Below are positions 37,801 to 47,228 of a DNA stretch of 64,000 nt, piece by piece. The position numbers were made by a program, and so were the translations under genes. This DNA comes from Liminaster sp045576355 (GTDB taxonomy: Bacteria; Bacteroidota; Bacteroidia; Bacteroidales; UBA3663). Within the stretch, counting starts at the first letter, position 1; each line of letters opens with the position of its first letter. Below the pieces are notes generated by a model. The model did not search any database. It was not told the DNA's origin and worked only from the letters and a program-made list of their open reading frames with translations. Location of the stretch: NCBI GenBank assembly GCA_045576355.1, contig JAZNGG010000024.1:1-64000 (forward strand), in the 5' to 3' direction.

Positions 37801-37933
37801 CACGCAAGGACATTGCTTAGCAACTGCTGAAAGCAATACTCTTTCTACAGAGCATTTGAATGTGGGAATTTACCTCTTACAGATTAAGTCTGAATCCGGG
37901 AAGACAACCCTTGTAAAAATGCAAATTAAATAA
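34862..37933 (+). CDS. T9SS-secreted multi-domain protein
   Basis: A 1023-aa exported protein. Signal peptide (ALGIHAQ-type, ends near 20); residues about 25-330 form a repeat domain with HAFLWNTRTN, YRPCSWTNEE and TPTLWINGEE, the extracellular HAF-like repeat type. Fn3 domains follow (LKIQQFEGLKNCKLTWEAP, VNVAQSRINDVRLYWEAP, VTANWEAPMD), with two jelly-roll-like blocks between them. The last 75 residues are a T9SS type A sorting domain (VKQLSVYNTQG, LNVGIYLLQI). It shares Fn3 style and sorting domain with the preceding gene. No catalytic motif is seen. Confidence 0.88.
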   Translation: MKKVYTLLWAFIAMTLGIHAQEKGALMLLGPEVSIDYYVTNASTNGEWMCGYSYDGAAMHAFLWNTRTNNFSFITSAEIDCAAMDVSNDGIVVADYDGKAAYYKNGVWNFLPGGEGGGAWCISSNGKHIGGIAHYNGKYRPCSWTNEEITIYGDANAVGAIYDISDDGNIVVGYNTYYNRTPTLWINGEEVTINLSDLGPFSVAEGLSPNAKKVIANRQIYDIETKQSETIDFGYIWSYHLYNITNEGVPYGEIQLDMGTPNIAALYIDGQFVSLQDSLSKLGVDFKGLNVYQCIGISEDHKRFALTCYDTKSYCIRPMFIELDANITSREPVSLKIQQFEGLKNCKLTWEAPIVGSEGVVSYNIYRNNQLLANVSGTNLSYYDREVNYETYTYTVSAVYKNGIESVQSDPVTATIKARSAAAPREVNVAQSRINDVRLYWEAPLSNLPSLNYIPTGDTEVVGFGGGAFSFEAAIRFRKEDLAFYSDKKISHIYFYPMSRQNSWTINFYKASDVNNPIYSQVIDNDILQYRVINTIALNDPIAIPTDEDLIMGIYVDVTNYGGYDVIGCMFNSMDKGYTDLLRQWGTTNLTSIYDMAINSESGAYEYIVTWPMGINLRGDNDVASETLNTYKIFANDKEIAQTSTNKFLIENVADGAYTYGVQAVYNDGSASDIISTHIDLKADMSRYKSIEEVLIQTDGTKVTANWEAPMDDDAANITYSSNNNTGGIAATSAEGYGYQVAAKFGLDKTRAYNQDYNITGFRFYPLANAEFTFYLYTDDSDEEIAYKELIRGEDYNLYTWNTITLDEPITLDANKKYTLVLDCYDVDPDMAPVGMDDQKATPNASDLYSIDDGETWYSLYERGGKNANWMIGLVVKSKDVRKLNPDVEGYNIIIDQKQQNETPIKETTFTTDLTEGVHNLRIDVVYGSPVGTKKGTQKTFTITAVALEQLEAEDRTLVITPEQGSITVEGGVKQLSVYNTQGHCLATAESNTLSTEHLNVGIYLLQIKSESGKTTLVKMQIK

Positions 37934-37990
37934 TTTTTACTTATTGAGGCTGCGTCAAAACGGTTTTGTCGCAGCCTCAATAAGTAAAAA
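37934..37990. terminator. Near-perfect 57-nt palindrome between two T9SS genes
   Basis: TTTTTACTTATTGAGGCTGCG pairs with its complement on the right, and CAAAAC with GTTTTG inside, leaving a tiny loop. The flanking T and A runs are part of the stem, so neither strand shows the usual U tail. A strong terminator of an unusual form, or an extragenic palindromic element. Confidence 0.6.
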
Positions 37991-38014
37991 AAAATACCAT
38001 AAATAACCATATCT

Positions 38015-39808
38015 ATGAAAATATATACACTAATTATTTCCATCGTTTTAAGTTTCTCTACCATTTCCTCTTATGCAGATACTTACTTCGGTTATACTAA
38101 TGGCACAAGTAACCGCAAAGATGGATACAAACTCAACTCCGGAGAAAAACAAGGTCTTGCGATTTACCTTCCCGCATCCAAAATGGCAATTCTTAAAGGG
38201 AAAACCATTACTGGAATCCGAACCGTCTTTGGGACAACTCAAGCCTCAAACATCTCCGTCTTTATCTCTAAAGAGATCGGAGGTTCCCCTGTCTTTACTC
38301 AAACAATCTCCAATCCTAAGACAACATTTTCAAATTTTAAATTTGACACACCATACACGATAGATGGAGAAGCGCTCTATATAGGATACACTTTCGATAT
38401 CAGTGCAGATTACAATCCTCTCCTATTTGATAAAAGTTCTGATACAGAAGCCGGCTTGTCTTGGGCATACATAGAAGGAGTTTGGACAGACGTATCCCAA
38501 TGTGGATATGGAGCAGCTAATATACAAATTATCGTATCCGATGCTCCGACTTTCTGCGACCTCATGGTAAAGCCTATTACATTTGAAGGTTTTATCAAGG
38601 CGGGATCTCCAATTGATTTTACCGGACAAATTTATAATTTCGGATCAGAAATAATCACATCCTTTGACTTGACTTGTCAAGTTGGCAAAGAATCAATGGG
38701 AACTTATTCATTCACAGGTCTTTCATTGGCACCGGGCAAGACTTATGACCTTGTGATCAAAGATTTTATTTCCAATACCTCGGGAAATTTGACCCTCAAT
38801 TTTTCAGCGAGTAAAATCAATGGAGTTTCTGGAGATGCCGATAACACAGATAATTCTTCCGGCAAACAAACCTACATTTATCCTCAAGAAACTAATAAAA
38901 GAATCTTACTTGAAACATTCACAGGACAAACTTGCCCTAATTGTCCAGCAGGACATGCTACCATACAAGGAGTTATCAACGGACAAGAAGATCACTTTAT
39001 AGAAGTAGCACACCATTCTGGTTATAATCCAGACTTCTTCACAATGAAAGAAGATTATAGTTATACTTGGTTTTATAATAGCGGAGGAAGCACCTATGCA
39101 CCTGCTTGTATGGCAAATCGTAAAGCGACAGAAGGTGCAATCACTCCGGTTGTACAGGCTAATATGGGAAGTGCTGTGAAAAGTGTTATTGCCGCAGCAG
39201 AACTAGTAGAGCCTTATGTTACGATTGACATAGACAATCAATACGATGCAAATAACCGCAAAGCAATATTGAAGGTATCTGTTACCACTCACGTTGTACC
39301 TCCGACCTCTAATCCCAAAACTCTTAATGTCTGGATTACTCAAGATAATATGGTTTCTTATCAAAGTAGTGCTGGTTCTGCCTATGTGCATAATCATGTC
39401 TTTAGAGGATCTTTGACCGGAACATGGGGAGTAGCATTACAACTCGAACAAGGTAAAACTATATCACAGACATTCGAATACCTACTTCCTGAAACCATCG
39501 TCTCCTCATATAGCGGAGAATATAAATGGGATACAGACCCCAATAATATGCACTTCGTTGCCTTTGTTGGTGACATATCCGAGACAGATGCTACAGACTG
39601 TGTTGTTTTCAATAGCGCTACCATCGCGCTTAATGCTAATACTGCTAATTTAAGCATGATTACCAACAACGCGGAAACTATTGATACCCAATATTTTGAT
39701 CTAACTGGAAAACCGATAAATAATAAAAACTTGCAGTCTGGCATATATGTAGTCCGAAAGCAAATGAGCGACGGGTCATATAAGATTAATAAAGTCATCA
39801 TACAATAA
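38015..39808 (+). CDS. Omp28-like T9SS-secreted protein with thioredoxin fold
   Basis: A 597-aa exported protein. Signal peptide (1-21, STISSYA); a beta-rich N-terminal region (25-290); then an Omp28-related domain with a thioredoxin-like start, LLETFTGQTCPNCPAG, whose CPNC pair could be redox-active. A short sorting domain ends it (YFDLTGKPINNKNLQSGIYVV). Omp28 family proteins are surface proteins of Porphyromonas and relatives with suggested adhesin roles. It follows a 57-nt palindrome and precedes a subtilase on the same strand. Confidence 0.88.
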   Translation: MKIYTLIISIVLSFSTISSYADTYFGYTNGTSNRKDGYKLNSGEKQGLAIYLPASKMAILKGKTITGIRTVFGTTQASNISVFISKEIGGSPVFTQTISNPKTTFSNFKFDTPYTIDGEALYIGYTFDISADYNPLLFDKSSDTEAGLSWAYIEGVWTDVSQCGYGAANIQIIVSDAPTFCDLMVKPITFEGFIKAGSPIDFTGQIYNFGSEIITSFDLTCQVGKESMGTYSFTGLSLAPGKTYDLVIKDFISNTSGNLTLNFSASKINGVSGDADNTDNSSGKQTYIYPQETNKRILLETFTGQTCPNCPAGHATIQGVINGQEDHFIEVAHHSGYNPDFFTMKEDYSYTWFYNSGGSTYAPACMANRKATEGAITPVVQANMGSAVKSVIAAAELVEPYVTIDIDNQYDANNRKAILKVSVTTHVVPPTSNPKTLNVWITQDNMVSYQSSAGSAYVHNHVFRGSLTGTWGVALQLEQGKTISQTFEYLLPETIVSSYSGEYKWDTDPNNMHFVAFVGDISETDATDCVVFNSATIALNANTANLSMITNNAETIDTQYFDLTGKPINNKNLQSGIYVVRKQMSDGSYKINKVIIQ

Positions 39809-39886
39809 TAACTCATATAATTATTGATATGACTTTTGCATTATCACACACATAAGGCAAAACAAACGATAAATCATCATTGAAAT

Positions 39887-41968
39887 ATGAGATTTAGCAA
39901 TAGAATCATCATCAATATTTGGGCAATGGTAATGGGGGGAACACTTCCTGCCATTGCCCAAAGCCGATTTTCTCCCAATACTATTCATCAGCTAAAAAAT
40001 CATTCTGCGAAACACCTTACAGCTGGATTAAATAACAACGTTCAAGCATACGTTTTCCTTCAAAACGAAAAAACCGATCGCGAACCAATCATCCAACTTG
40101 GGATTCATATTAACACAGACAGAGGAGACATTTTAACAATAAATGCCCCCTTAACTTCTATTTCTCAACTTGAAAAAATAGATGGTGTAAAATATGTACA
40201 AATTGCTAGCCCGGCATATCCTATGTTGGATATCGCAAGACCGATATGCGGAGCAGATAAAGTAAAAAGAGGCGAAGAATTACTTCAAGGTTATAGTGGA
40301 CAAGGGGTTATAGTTGGTATCATAGATGCCGGATTTGACTACACACATCCTGCTTTCAGAGATAGCACTCGTAATACACTCCGAATTAGCCGGGTTTGGG
40401 AACAAGGTTATTCTGGAGGGACGCCTCCAGTAGGTTATAATTATGGAAGCGAATTATGCAATGAATCTGAAATTCTTGCAGCAGCAGCAGATTACACCAC
40501 CAATTCCCATGGTACACATGTCGCATCTATAGCTGCAGGAGCAGACTATTGGGGAGCAAATAGTTTCACTAACAGAAATCCATATTATGGTATCGCTGAT
40601 GAAGCTGAAATTGTGTTAGTCAGCAAAGGGAATATCACACCCAATAATGTCAATATTTCTGATGCCATTGCCTATATCTTTGACTATGCAGAATCTGTCG
40701 GAAAACCATGTGTAATCAACATGAGTCTCGGAATGCAGATTGGGCCTCATGATGGGACATCACCTTTCGATTGCCTCTCAGACCGTTTAGTTGGACCAGG
40801 GAAAATACTCGTAGGATCTGCAGGCAACCACGGAAAAGACAAAATCCACACTTCTCAATCATTTGAAAGTGCCTCATCCCCAGCTTTACATACCTTTATC
40901 GACTTTATTGATGGAGCAAAAAATGGAGGAGAACTAGATATTTGGGGAGAAGTAAATAGTGAATTAAACCTTCAGATCTGTATATTCGGGAAAAGTAAGG
41001 GAGAAGCTGTTGACATCTCTGCCATATACGATATGTCAAAAGCCGAAGGAGGATCATACACATATATTCCTCAAACCTCTGCCTCTGGTGAAATTTTAAT
41101 CACCACCGAAATCAATCCTTTAAATGGGAAGCCTCATGCGCTTGTATCCTTTGATGCCCTCTCAACATTACGCAAAAACTATTATATAGGAATTATCGTT
41201 TCTCCTCGTTCTCCTGGCAGTGTTCATCTTTGGGGAGATGATAACAACATCAGACTTACTAACAATAGCATAGAAGGGTGGACAGATGGTGATTGTAAAT
41301 ACACGTTAGCTGAAATCGGAGGAACGGGGAAACAAATTCTCTCAGTAGGAGCATTCACCACCAGGACAGAGTATCCGATTTCATCCGGAATGCAAAAGAG
41401 TGAAGAAACATTAGGAGACATTGCCTCTTTTTCCGGGAAAGGTCCTTCCATTGATGGTAGAATGAAACCGGAAATTACAGCTCCCGGCACTTACATTATC
41501 GCTGCCGGAAACTCTTTTGATAGTTATCTAACTTCATTTCCTTTAGCCACTCAATACTTTTGGAGCGACAGGACATATAGTTATGTCTATATGCAAGGGA
41601 CCTCTATGGCGGCGCCCTATGTCACCGGAGTATTAGCAACATGGTTGGAAGAGAATCCCAAACTTTCGCCTAATGAGATTAGACAAATTTGGCAAAGGTC
41701 AGCCTCTAAAGACGAGTTTACGGGAACAAATACAGGCACCCCCTCGTCTACTTTTGGATGGGGAAAAATTGATGCTCATACAGGATTAAAGGAAATCATC
41801 AATAACCTAAATTCCATCAATCACATATCCGAAGAAGAGACGGTCAAATCTCACCAGACATTTTATAATCTTGCCGGACAACGGTTTGATTTACCATATA
41901 CACAACTTCCTGCAGGAATATATCTTTATGCGGGGAAAGATGGTAATATCAAAAAAATAATCAAATAG
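39887..41968 (+). CDS. Subtilisin-like (S8) serine protease, T9SS cargo
   Basis: A 693-aa secreted peptidase. Signal peptide (ending TLPAIAQ), a propeptide-like stretch to about 125, then an S8 domain with D147 (GIIDAGFDYTHP), H208 (NSHGTHVAS) and S573 (GTSMAAPYV); the oxyanion Asn lies in GSAGNHGKD. A beta-sandwich insertion separates His and Ser, as in large Bacteroidetes subtilases. The C-terminus is a short T9SS sorting domain (FYNLAGQRF, LPAGIYLY). All catalytic residues are intact. Confidence 0.94.
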   Translation: MRFSNRIIINIWAMVMGGTLPAIAQSRFSPNTIHQLKNHSAKHLTAGLNNNVQAYVFLQNEKTDREPIIQLGIHINTDRGDILTINAPLTSISQLEKIDGVKYVQIASPAYPMLDIARPICGADKVKRGEELLQGYSGQGVIVGIIDAGFDYTHPAFRDSTRNTLRISRVWEQGYSGGTPPVGYNYGSELCNESEILAAAADYTTNSHGTHVASIAAGADYWGANSFTNRNPYYGIADEAEIVLVSKGNITPNNVNISDAIAYIFDYAESVGKPCVINMSLGMQIGPHDGTSPFDCLSDRLVGPGKILVGSAGNHGKDKIHTSQSFESASSPALHTFIDFIDGAKNGGELDIWGEVNSELNLQICIFGKSKGEAVDISAIYDMSKAEGGSYTYIPQTSASGEILITTEINPLNGKPHALVSFDALSTLRKNYYIGIIVSPRSPGSVHLWGDDNNIRLTNNSIEGWTDGDCKYTLAEIGGTGKQILSVGAFTTRTEYPISSGMQKSEETLGDIASFSGKGPSIDGRMKPEITAPGTYIIAAGNSFDSYLTSFPLATQYFWSDRTYSYVYMQGTSMAAPYVTGVLATWLEENPKLSPNEIRQIWQRSASKDEFTGTNTGTPSSTFGWGKIDAHTGLKEIINNLNSINHISEEETVKSHQTFYNLAGQRFDLPYTQLPAGIYLYAGKDGNIKKIIK

Positions 41969-42013
41969 AATAAAATAAAATTTTTATAACATTGACAATT
42001 AAACGAAACAGAT

Positions 42014-42421
42014 ATGAAAGATTTTATATTTACCTGCGAAATGAAGACCCGAGATTACGAATGTGATGTTCAAGGGGTAATCAATAATGCTAATTATCAG
42101 CACTATTTTGAAGTAGCAAGACATGAATTTATTCAAAGTGTCGGCACAAGTTTTGGAGAGTGGCATGACAATGGAATTGATGTGATGGTTTCAAAAATAA
42201 CTATCCAATATAAAAACTCCCTTCATGGCGGTGAAACATTTATTTGTGGGCTTAATCTCCGTCGTGTTGGACCTCGTTACGTTTTCGATCAAGAAATATA
42301 TCGCAAAGAAGACATGAAACTTTGTGCCAAAGCAGAAGTTCATTGCGTCTGTGTTGTTAACGGAGTCTTGACCCGTGGAGACGAAATTGAAGCCCCATTT
42401 AAAGCATATCTTAAAAAATGA
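42014..42421 (+). CDS. Acyl-CoA thioesterase (4HBT/YbgC type)
   Basis: A 135-aa hot-dog-fold thioesterase. The active site YECDVQGVINNANYQHYFEVARHEF has Asp followed by the usual VxNxxY pattern of 4HBT enzymes. It hydrolyses a short acyl-CoA; the substrate is unknown. Its stop overlaps the dprA start (ATGA), so the two are coupled. Confidence 0.92.
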   Translation: MKDFIFTCEMKTRDYECDVQGVINNANYQHYFEVARHEFIQSVGTSFGEWHDNGIDVMVSKITIQYKNSLHGGETFICGLNLRRVGPRYVFDQEIYRKEDMKLCAKAEVHCVCVVNGVLTRGDEIEAPFKAYLKK

Positions 42422-43536
42422 TCGAAGAAAAAGAAGATCTCCTTTACACCATAGCCCTCACCGGAATAAAAGGGGTTGGCTCTATATATGCTCGCAGGCT
42501 CATTGAAACATTTGGGTCGGCACAAGCTGTCTTTGATGCGAACCACCACATAATTGATTCCATCCCTCGAATAGGGAAGGCATTACTTTCCGGGATCACT
42601 CAAAAAGAGACCATGGAGCGGGCAAAAAGGGAGATCGACTTTATCGATAGACACAAGATTAAGGTCGCACTATATGGTTCGGCAAACTATCCTTCTAAAC
42701 TATTAGAATGTCAAGATCCACCTGCCATATTGTATTACTCCGGACAAAAATGCTGGGAATCAAGACACATCATAAGCATCGTTGGCACTCGAAGATGCAC
42801 ACCTTATGGTCGTGACCTTATCGAAAATTTCATGAAGCAGATTTCCTCTGCAATTCCGGACATAGTAATCGTTAGCGGATTGGCATTAGGGGTGGATGGT
42901 ACGGCACACAAAGAGGCATTAAAAAACAATCTACCTACAATCGGAATTATAGCACACGGGTTAGATAGGATTTACCCATCTATCCATCGCAACATGGCAC
43001 GACAAATGGCAACGTCTGGAGGCTGTATTCTTTCGGAATATCCCTCTGGAACTGCACCGGAAAAAGGAAACTTCTTAGCGAGAAATCGAATTATTGCAGG
43101 TATATCCAGCGCGACGATCATTGTAGAGAGTGCGGATAAAGGCGGATCACTGGTTACAGCAAGCATTGCTAATAGTTACAATAGGGATGTATTTGCATTT
43201 CCCGGACGAGTTAATGACGAACGATCTAAAGGATGTAATCGTTTGATTAGAACAAATCTCGCGGGGTTGATCACTAATGCCGAAGATTTTATTTCAAGCA
43301 TAGGCTGGGAAAAAGAGCAAGATATAACAATAGTGGAACAAAAGATTCCTTTTGATACTCTTTCTCCGAATGGATTAAAGATCTTAAATCTTTTGCAAAG
43401 TCACGATTCATTAGCAATCAATGAAATGACAGAAATGACCGGTATAAGTATTCCGATTCTCTCCGAAGAATTATTGGATTTAGAAATGAACGACTTAATC
43501 CGCAGAATGCCTGGATCTCGTTATGCAAAACGTTAA
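42418..43536 (+). CDS. dprA: DNA processing protein DprA
   Basis: A 372-aa DNA-binding protein that loads RecA on incoming single-stranded DNA. N-terminal SAM-like helix-hairpin region (GVGSIYARRLIE), Rossmann-like core with IVGTRRCTPYG, GLALGVDGTAHKEAL and GGSLVTASIANSYNRDVFAFPG, and a C-terminal winged helix. Coupled to the thioesterase upstream; convergent with the plug-protein gene. Confidence 0.96.
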   Translation: MIEEKEDLLYTIALTGIKGVGSIYARRLIETFGSAQAVFDANHHIIDSIPRIGKALLSGITQKETMERAKREIDFIDRHKIKVALYGSANYPSKLLECQDPPAILYYSGQKCWESRHIISIVGTRRCTPYGRDLIENFMKQISSAIPDIVIVSGLALGVDGTAHKEALKNNLPTIGIIAHGLDRIYPSIHRNMARQMATSGGCILSEYPSGTAPEKGNFLARNRIIAGISSATIIVESADKGGSLVTASIANSYNRDVFAFPGRVNDERSKGCNRLIRTNLAGLITNAEDFISSIGWEKEQDITIVEQKIPFDTLSPNGLKILNLLQSHDSLAINEMTEMTGISIPILSEELLDLEMNDLIRRMPGSRYAKR

Positions 43537-43573
43537 ATAACGAGAGAAGGATTTGTTCTAAATCTATAAAAAT

Positions 43574-44857
43574 TTATGGCTTTGCAACAATCGTAGTAAA
43601 CCCGACTAAACGATCATAGCGACCTCCGGGCGGACAATAATAGAGCCATACACTATACTCATTAGGGGTCTCATAATAATCCCCTTCTATCGGAGAGGTC
43701 TGCATGGTTGAAAGATTATCCGGGTCACCCACCAGATATTGGTAATTATATGAACCTTGTTTCAAGAAAAGCGATGCATGATAGCGTTCATCACTATCAT
43801 CATAAACCATAGCATTGTCTGCATTATAACAATTATAAGTCATTAAGCCATCGAGCCACACACCCATATTCCTCCATTGCTTTGTACAATTCAGTGAAAA
43901 GTGAGCCCAAAAATAATCGGCTTCTACATCCACATCATCAACTCTGAGAGCATGAACTAAAAAACGCCCACGCTGATCTCGATCATAAAAATAGGAAGAC
44001 CCCGCTTTTATCCGATCCGGAATAACCCATAGATGATAATATGGAGGACGATACTCCAGTTGTTCAACCCCAATAGAGGTATAACGCTCATCTGTAAACT
44101 CAAAACGCCTATAATTATTTCCTGCAGGAAATATCAATGCCTTATCATGCTCATAGTAAGCACTTCCTGAAGTAGCACGTAAAGGGCGGGTCAACAATCG
44201 ACGAGTGGATAATCGTCCGTTTTGCATGATGACCAATTTATAATCTGTATAGGGATCAACATAAGGGAATTGCGTTGAATTCCAAGATACGGTGCAAGCG
44301 AGCTGCTGATGCTTGTCGCGATAATCAATATCAGTATCTGCACTTGCCTCTCCCCTAATAAACACACCTCCTTCGGAAACAGCAAAAGTAGCAATCGCAA
44401 TCGGAACATCCGGCATATCATCCTCAAAAAACTCTATTGCATAATTGCCCGATATCAATAACTTAACATCGTCATTAGGAAAAGAGACTGAATAATGATA
44501 ATATGAGACAAAAGTATTAAACGAAGGTCTTGCATCATCCACCCTAACAGGCAGAAATCCATCCAAATAATCCAATTCCGAAATATTACTGGCTTGCCAA
44601 TTAGCATCACAATGAATCACTCGATAAGAGATCCATTTTCGCTCCGTAGTAATAATATCAAAATCAATCTCTAATGATGAACGTCCTTGAAGATCAATGA
44701 CCGGAGGACGCATAAAATCCCCATCCACTCGGCATCGCAAAGTTTTAATCTCCGAAACCAAAGGATGGGTAAAATAGAAATCTTGCGCTAAAGAAAATCC
44801 AGTTTCCAAAAGCGCAAAGAAAATAAGGAATAAATATTTTAGTTTATTGGATTTCAA
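43574..44857 (-). CDS. T9SS plug protein (DUF5103)
   Basis: A 427-aa periplasmic protein with signal peptide (ALLETGFSLAQ). The DUF5103 architecture is clear: an N-terminal Ig-like region (LRCRVDGDFMRPPVIDL, SSLEIDFDIITTERKWISYRV), then a second beta domain with YQYLVGDP and NEYSVWLYYCPPGGRYDRLVG. In the Flavobacterium SprA structure this family plugs the periplasmic end of the T9SS translocon. It fits the four T9SS cargo genes just upstream on the other strand. It starts 33 bp after galE on the same strand. Confidence 0.9.
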   Translation of the reverse strand: MKSNKLKYLFLIFFALLETGFSLAQDFYFTHPLVSEIKTLRCRVDGDFMRPPVIDLQGRSSLEIDFDIITTERKWISYRVIHCDANWQASNISELDYLDGFLPVRVDDARPSFNTFVSYYHYSVSFPNDDVKLLISGNYAIEFFEDDMPDVPIAIATFAVSEGGVFIRGEASADTDIDYRDKHQQLACTVSWNSTQFPYVDPYTDYKLVIMQNGRLSTRRLLTRPLRATSGSAYYEHDKALIFPAGNNYRRFEFTDERYTSIGVEQLEYRPPYYHLWVIPDRIKAGSSYFYDRDQRGRFLVHALRVDDVDVEADYFWAHFSLNCTKQWRNMGVWLDGLMTYNCYNADNAMVYDDSDERYHASLFLKQGSYNYQYLVGDPDNLSTMQTSPIEGDYYETPNEYSVWLYYCPPGGRYDRLVGFTTIVAKP

Positions 44858-44890
44858 TCAGTACTGATTATTTAATGTGGGATAGCACAA

Positions 44891-45931
44891 TTACATAATC
44901 CCCTTTTCACGCAAACGCTTTTGCCATTCCCATGCTGTTACCAAAGTCTCTGAAAGTGTTTTTTCAGCTTTCCAACCCAATACAGCATTCGCCTTATCTA
45001 CACAGCCCCATATCTGTTCGATATCGCCACTTCTTCGACCAACAATTTTATAGGGGACTTTAACTCCTGTAGCTTCTTCAAATGTACGAATCAATTCCAA
45101 TACAGAAACACCTGATCCTGTTCCCAGGTTAAAAATCTCAATCTCTTCTGCAGACGAATCCTGTAACATCCGGTCTAAAGCCTTAACATGAGCCTTGGCC
45201 AAATCGATCACGTTGATATAATCTCTAATGCAAGAGCCATCCGGTGTGTTATAATCATTTCCAAAAACACTCAACTCAGAACGAATACCCATAGCAGCTT
45301 GGCAAACGAATGGCAGAAGGTTCTGCGGGACGCCTCGTGGTAGCTCTCCGATTTCTGCACTTGGGTGTGCTCCAACAGGATTAAAATATCTAAGGATTGT
45401 ACTCTTAAAATGAACACCGGATGTATGATAATCTCTAATAATCTCCTCTGCTATCTGCTTAGTATTACCATAAGGAGATGTTGCAGGCTTAATCGGAGCA
45501 CTTTCGTCGATTGGGTTGCGGCCGGGATCTGGCTCTCCATATACCGTACATGAGGAAGAAAAAACAAAACCTTTAAGACCAAACTCCTCTGCAGCCTCCA
45601 GCATATTCAACAAAGAAGTTATGTTATTACGATAATAAAGCAATGGTTTCTGGACTGATTCTCCAACGGCCTTACTTGCTGCAAAATGAATAATGCCACT
45701 AACAGTACCTTCTTTTTCAAACACCTCTGTTACCGCCGCCTTATCAGCACAGTCAATGCAATAAAATGTAGGACGCACGCCGGTAATCCTGGCAATTCCG
45801 TCTATCACACTTTCTTCGCTATTACTCAAGTTATCAAGTATTACCACCTCATAACCGGCTTCCAAAAGTTCGACACAAGTATGACTTCCGATAAAGCCAC
45901 ATCCTCCTGTCAAAATAATTTTGTTTTTCAT
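44891..45931 (-). CDS. galE: UDP-glucose 4-epimerase
   Basis: A 346-aa extended SDR interconverting UDP-glucose and UDP-galactose. NAD-binding GGCGFIGSHT near residue 10; catalytic Ser in SSSCTVYGEP and YxxxK in YGNTKQ. Length standard. It is followed at 33 bp by the T9SS plug gene and is preceded by a TATCTTTG box. Confidence 0.96.
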   Translation of the reverse strand: MKNKIILTGGCGFIGSHTCVELLEAGYEVVILDNLSNSEESVIDGIARITGVRPTFYCIDCADKAAVTEVFEKEGTVSGIIHFAASKAVGESVQKPLLYYRNNITSLLNMLEAAEEFGLKGFVFSSSCTVYGEPDPGRNPIDESAPIKPATSPYGNTKQIAEEIIRDYHTSGVHFKSTILRYFNPVGAHPSAEIGELPRGVPQNLLPFVCQAAMGIRSELSVFGNDYNTPDGSCIRDYINVIDLAKAHVKALDRMLQDSSAEEIEIFNLGTGSGVSVLELIRTFEEATGVKVPYKIVGRRSGDIEQIWGCVDKANAVLGWKAEKTLSETLVTAWEWQKRLREKGIM

Positions 45932-46013
45932 TTTCTTTTCAAATATATAGTTTCCCCTTAAATTTCAGACTCGCATCAGATGTTTTTCATGCATCCTGAA
46001 TCTATCTTGACGA

Positions 46014-46021
46014 CAAAGATA
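46014..46021 (-). promoter_or_regulatory. galE: -7 box upstream of galE
   Basis: TATCTTTG on the minus strand, 82 bp before the galE ATG. The 294-bp galE-EamA gap otherwise holds only this and the plus-strand TAAATTTG box. Confidence 0.5.
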
Positions 46022-46192
46022 ACAATGATAATTGAATTAAGCTATCTGATGACCCCAAAAAATACTCTTTTATCTCTAAATAAGTCTATTTTATAGGTTA
46101 AGACTTTACAACTGATAATAAAAAAAACAAGATCTCCCGAACATTCATAGCAAAATATCTGAGAGATATGATTGAGAAGAACAAAAAACAAC

Positions 46193-46200
46193 TAAATTTG
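46193..46200 (+). promoter_or_regulatory. -7 box upstream of the EamA gene
   Basis: TAAATTTG 25 bp before the ATG with TTG 18 nt upstream; a moderate match. Confidence 0.5.
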
Positions 46201-46225
46201 CAGGTCAAAAAATCAGAAACAAATT

Positions 46226-47119
46226 ATGAAACATTGTCCGCATGGTTACCATCTCCTCGCCCTTATCACGATATGCGTGTGGGGAACAACTTTTGCATCG
46301 ACAAAAATCCTTTTAACCCATGGACTGATGCCATCAGAAATTATGTTCTACCGTTTTCTGATTGCCTATCTTCTTTCCTGGCTGTTTTCACGAAAGGTAA
46401 AATCAGACAACTATAAAGACGAATGGCTACTCGCAGCGGCAGGTTTTATGGGTGGAACCCTCTACTTTTGGGCGGAAAATACTGCTATTTCTCTCTCCAT
46501 CACTTCCAATGTTGCACTCATCGTTTGTACGACACCCATACTCACGGCCCTTCTCTCCATCCTCTGCATTAAAGAGGAGCGGATGACATCCAAATTAGTG
46601 ATCGGATCACTCATCGCATTAGGGGGAGTCTGCCTCGTTGTTCTCAATGGAACAATTTTGAAATTCAATCCCTTGGGAGATACATTAGCATTCATCGCGG
46701 CACTCTCTTGGGCCGTCTATAGTGTCCTGCTCCGTAGATTTGATAGACGATACCCGACATGGTTCATCACCCGCAAGATTTTCTTTTATGGACTTATTAC
46801 CATGCTCCCCATTGTCCTCGCTAAGACCGGAGGAGACTTTCGTTTATATCGCTTTTACGACATCACCGTAGCAGGCAATCTCATTTTTCTTGCAGTCGTT
46901 GCATCCCTATTGTGTTTCTACTCCTGGAATGTTGTTTTAGAAAAATTGGGTACCATCCGTGCCTCTAACTATTTATATACACAGCCAATCGTCTCTCTCG
47001 CTTGTTCTGTTATGATTCTGAAAGAGCCTCTTACCCCTATTGCCGGAATCGGGACATTGTTCATCCTTATCGGCATATATATAGCAGAACGAAAATTCTC
47101 AGCGAAGAAGAGAATGTAA
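46226..47119 (+). CDS. EamA/DMT-family transporter
   Basis: A 297-aa membrane protein with ten predicted helices and two EamA repeats (WGTTFASTKI; SWAVYSVLLRR opens the second). Members export amino acids or metabolites; the substrate is unknown. It stands alone, divergent from galE. Confidence 0.92.
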   Translation: MKHCPHGYHLLALITICVWGTTFASTKILLTHGLMPSEIMFYRFLIAYLLSWLFSRKVKSDNYKDEWLLAAAGFMGGTLYFWAENTAISLSITSNVALIVCTTPILTALLSILCIKEERMTSKLVIGSLIALGGVCLVVLNGTILKFNPLGDTLAFIAALSWAVYSVLLRRFDRRYPTWFITRKIFFYGLITMLPIVLAKTGGDFRLYRFYDITVAGNLIFLAVVASLLCFYSWNVVLEKLGTIRASNYLYTQPIVSLACSVMILKEPLTPIAGIGTLFILIGIYIAERKFSAKKRM

Positions 47120-47228
47120 AGCTAACATCTTCTACAAATTTCCTCCTTGAAAATAAGATTAAGGATTATTCACTTTGAAAATATACGGCTTTTTCTCTCA
47201 TTCGAGATAATTATACAAAGATTTTACT

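Noticed and set aside
46168..46416. 82-aa ORF upstream of the EamA gene
   Set aside because: It overlaps the promoter and the start of the EamA gene in another frame.
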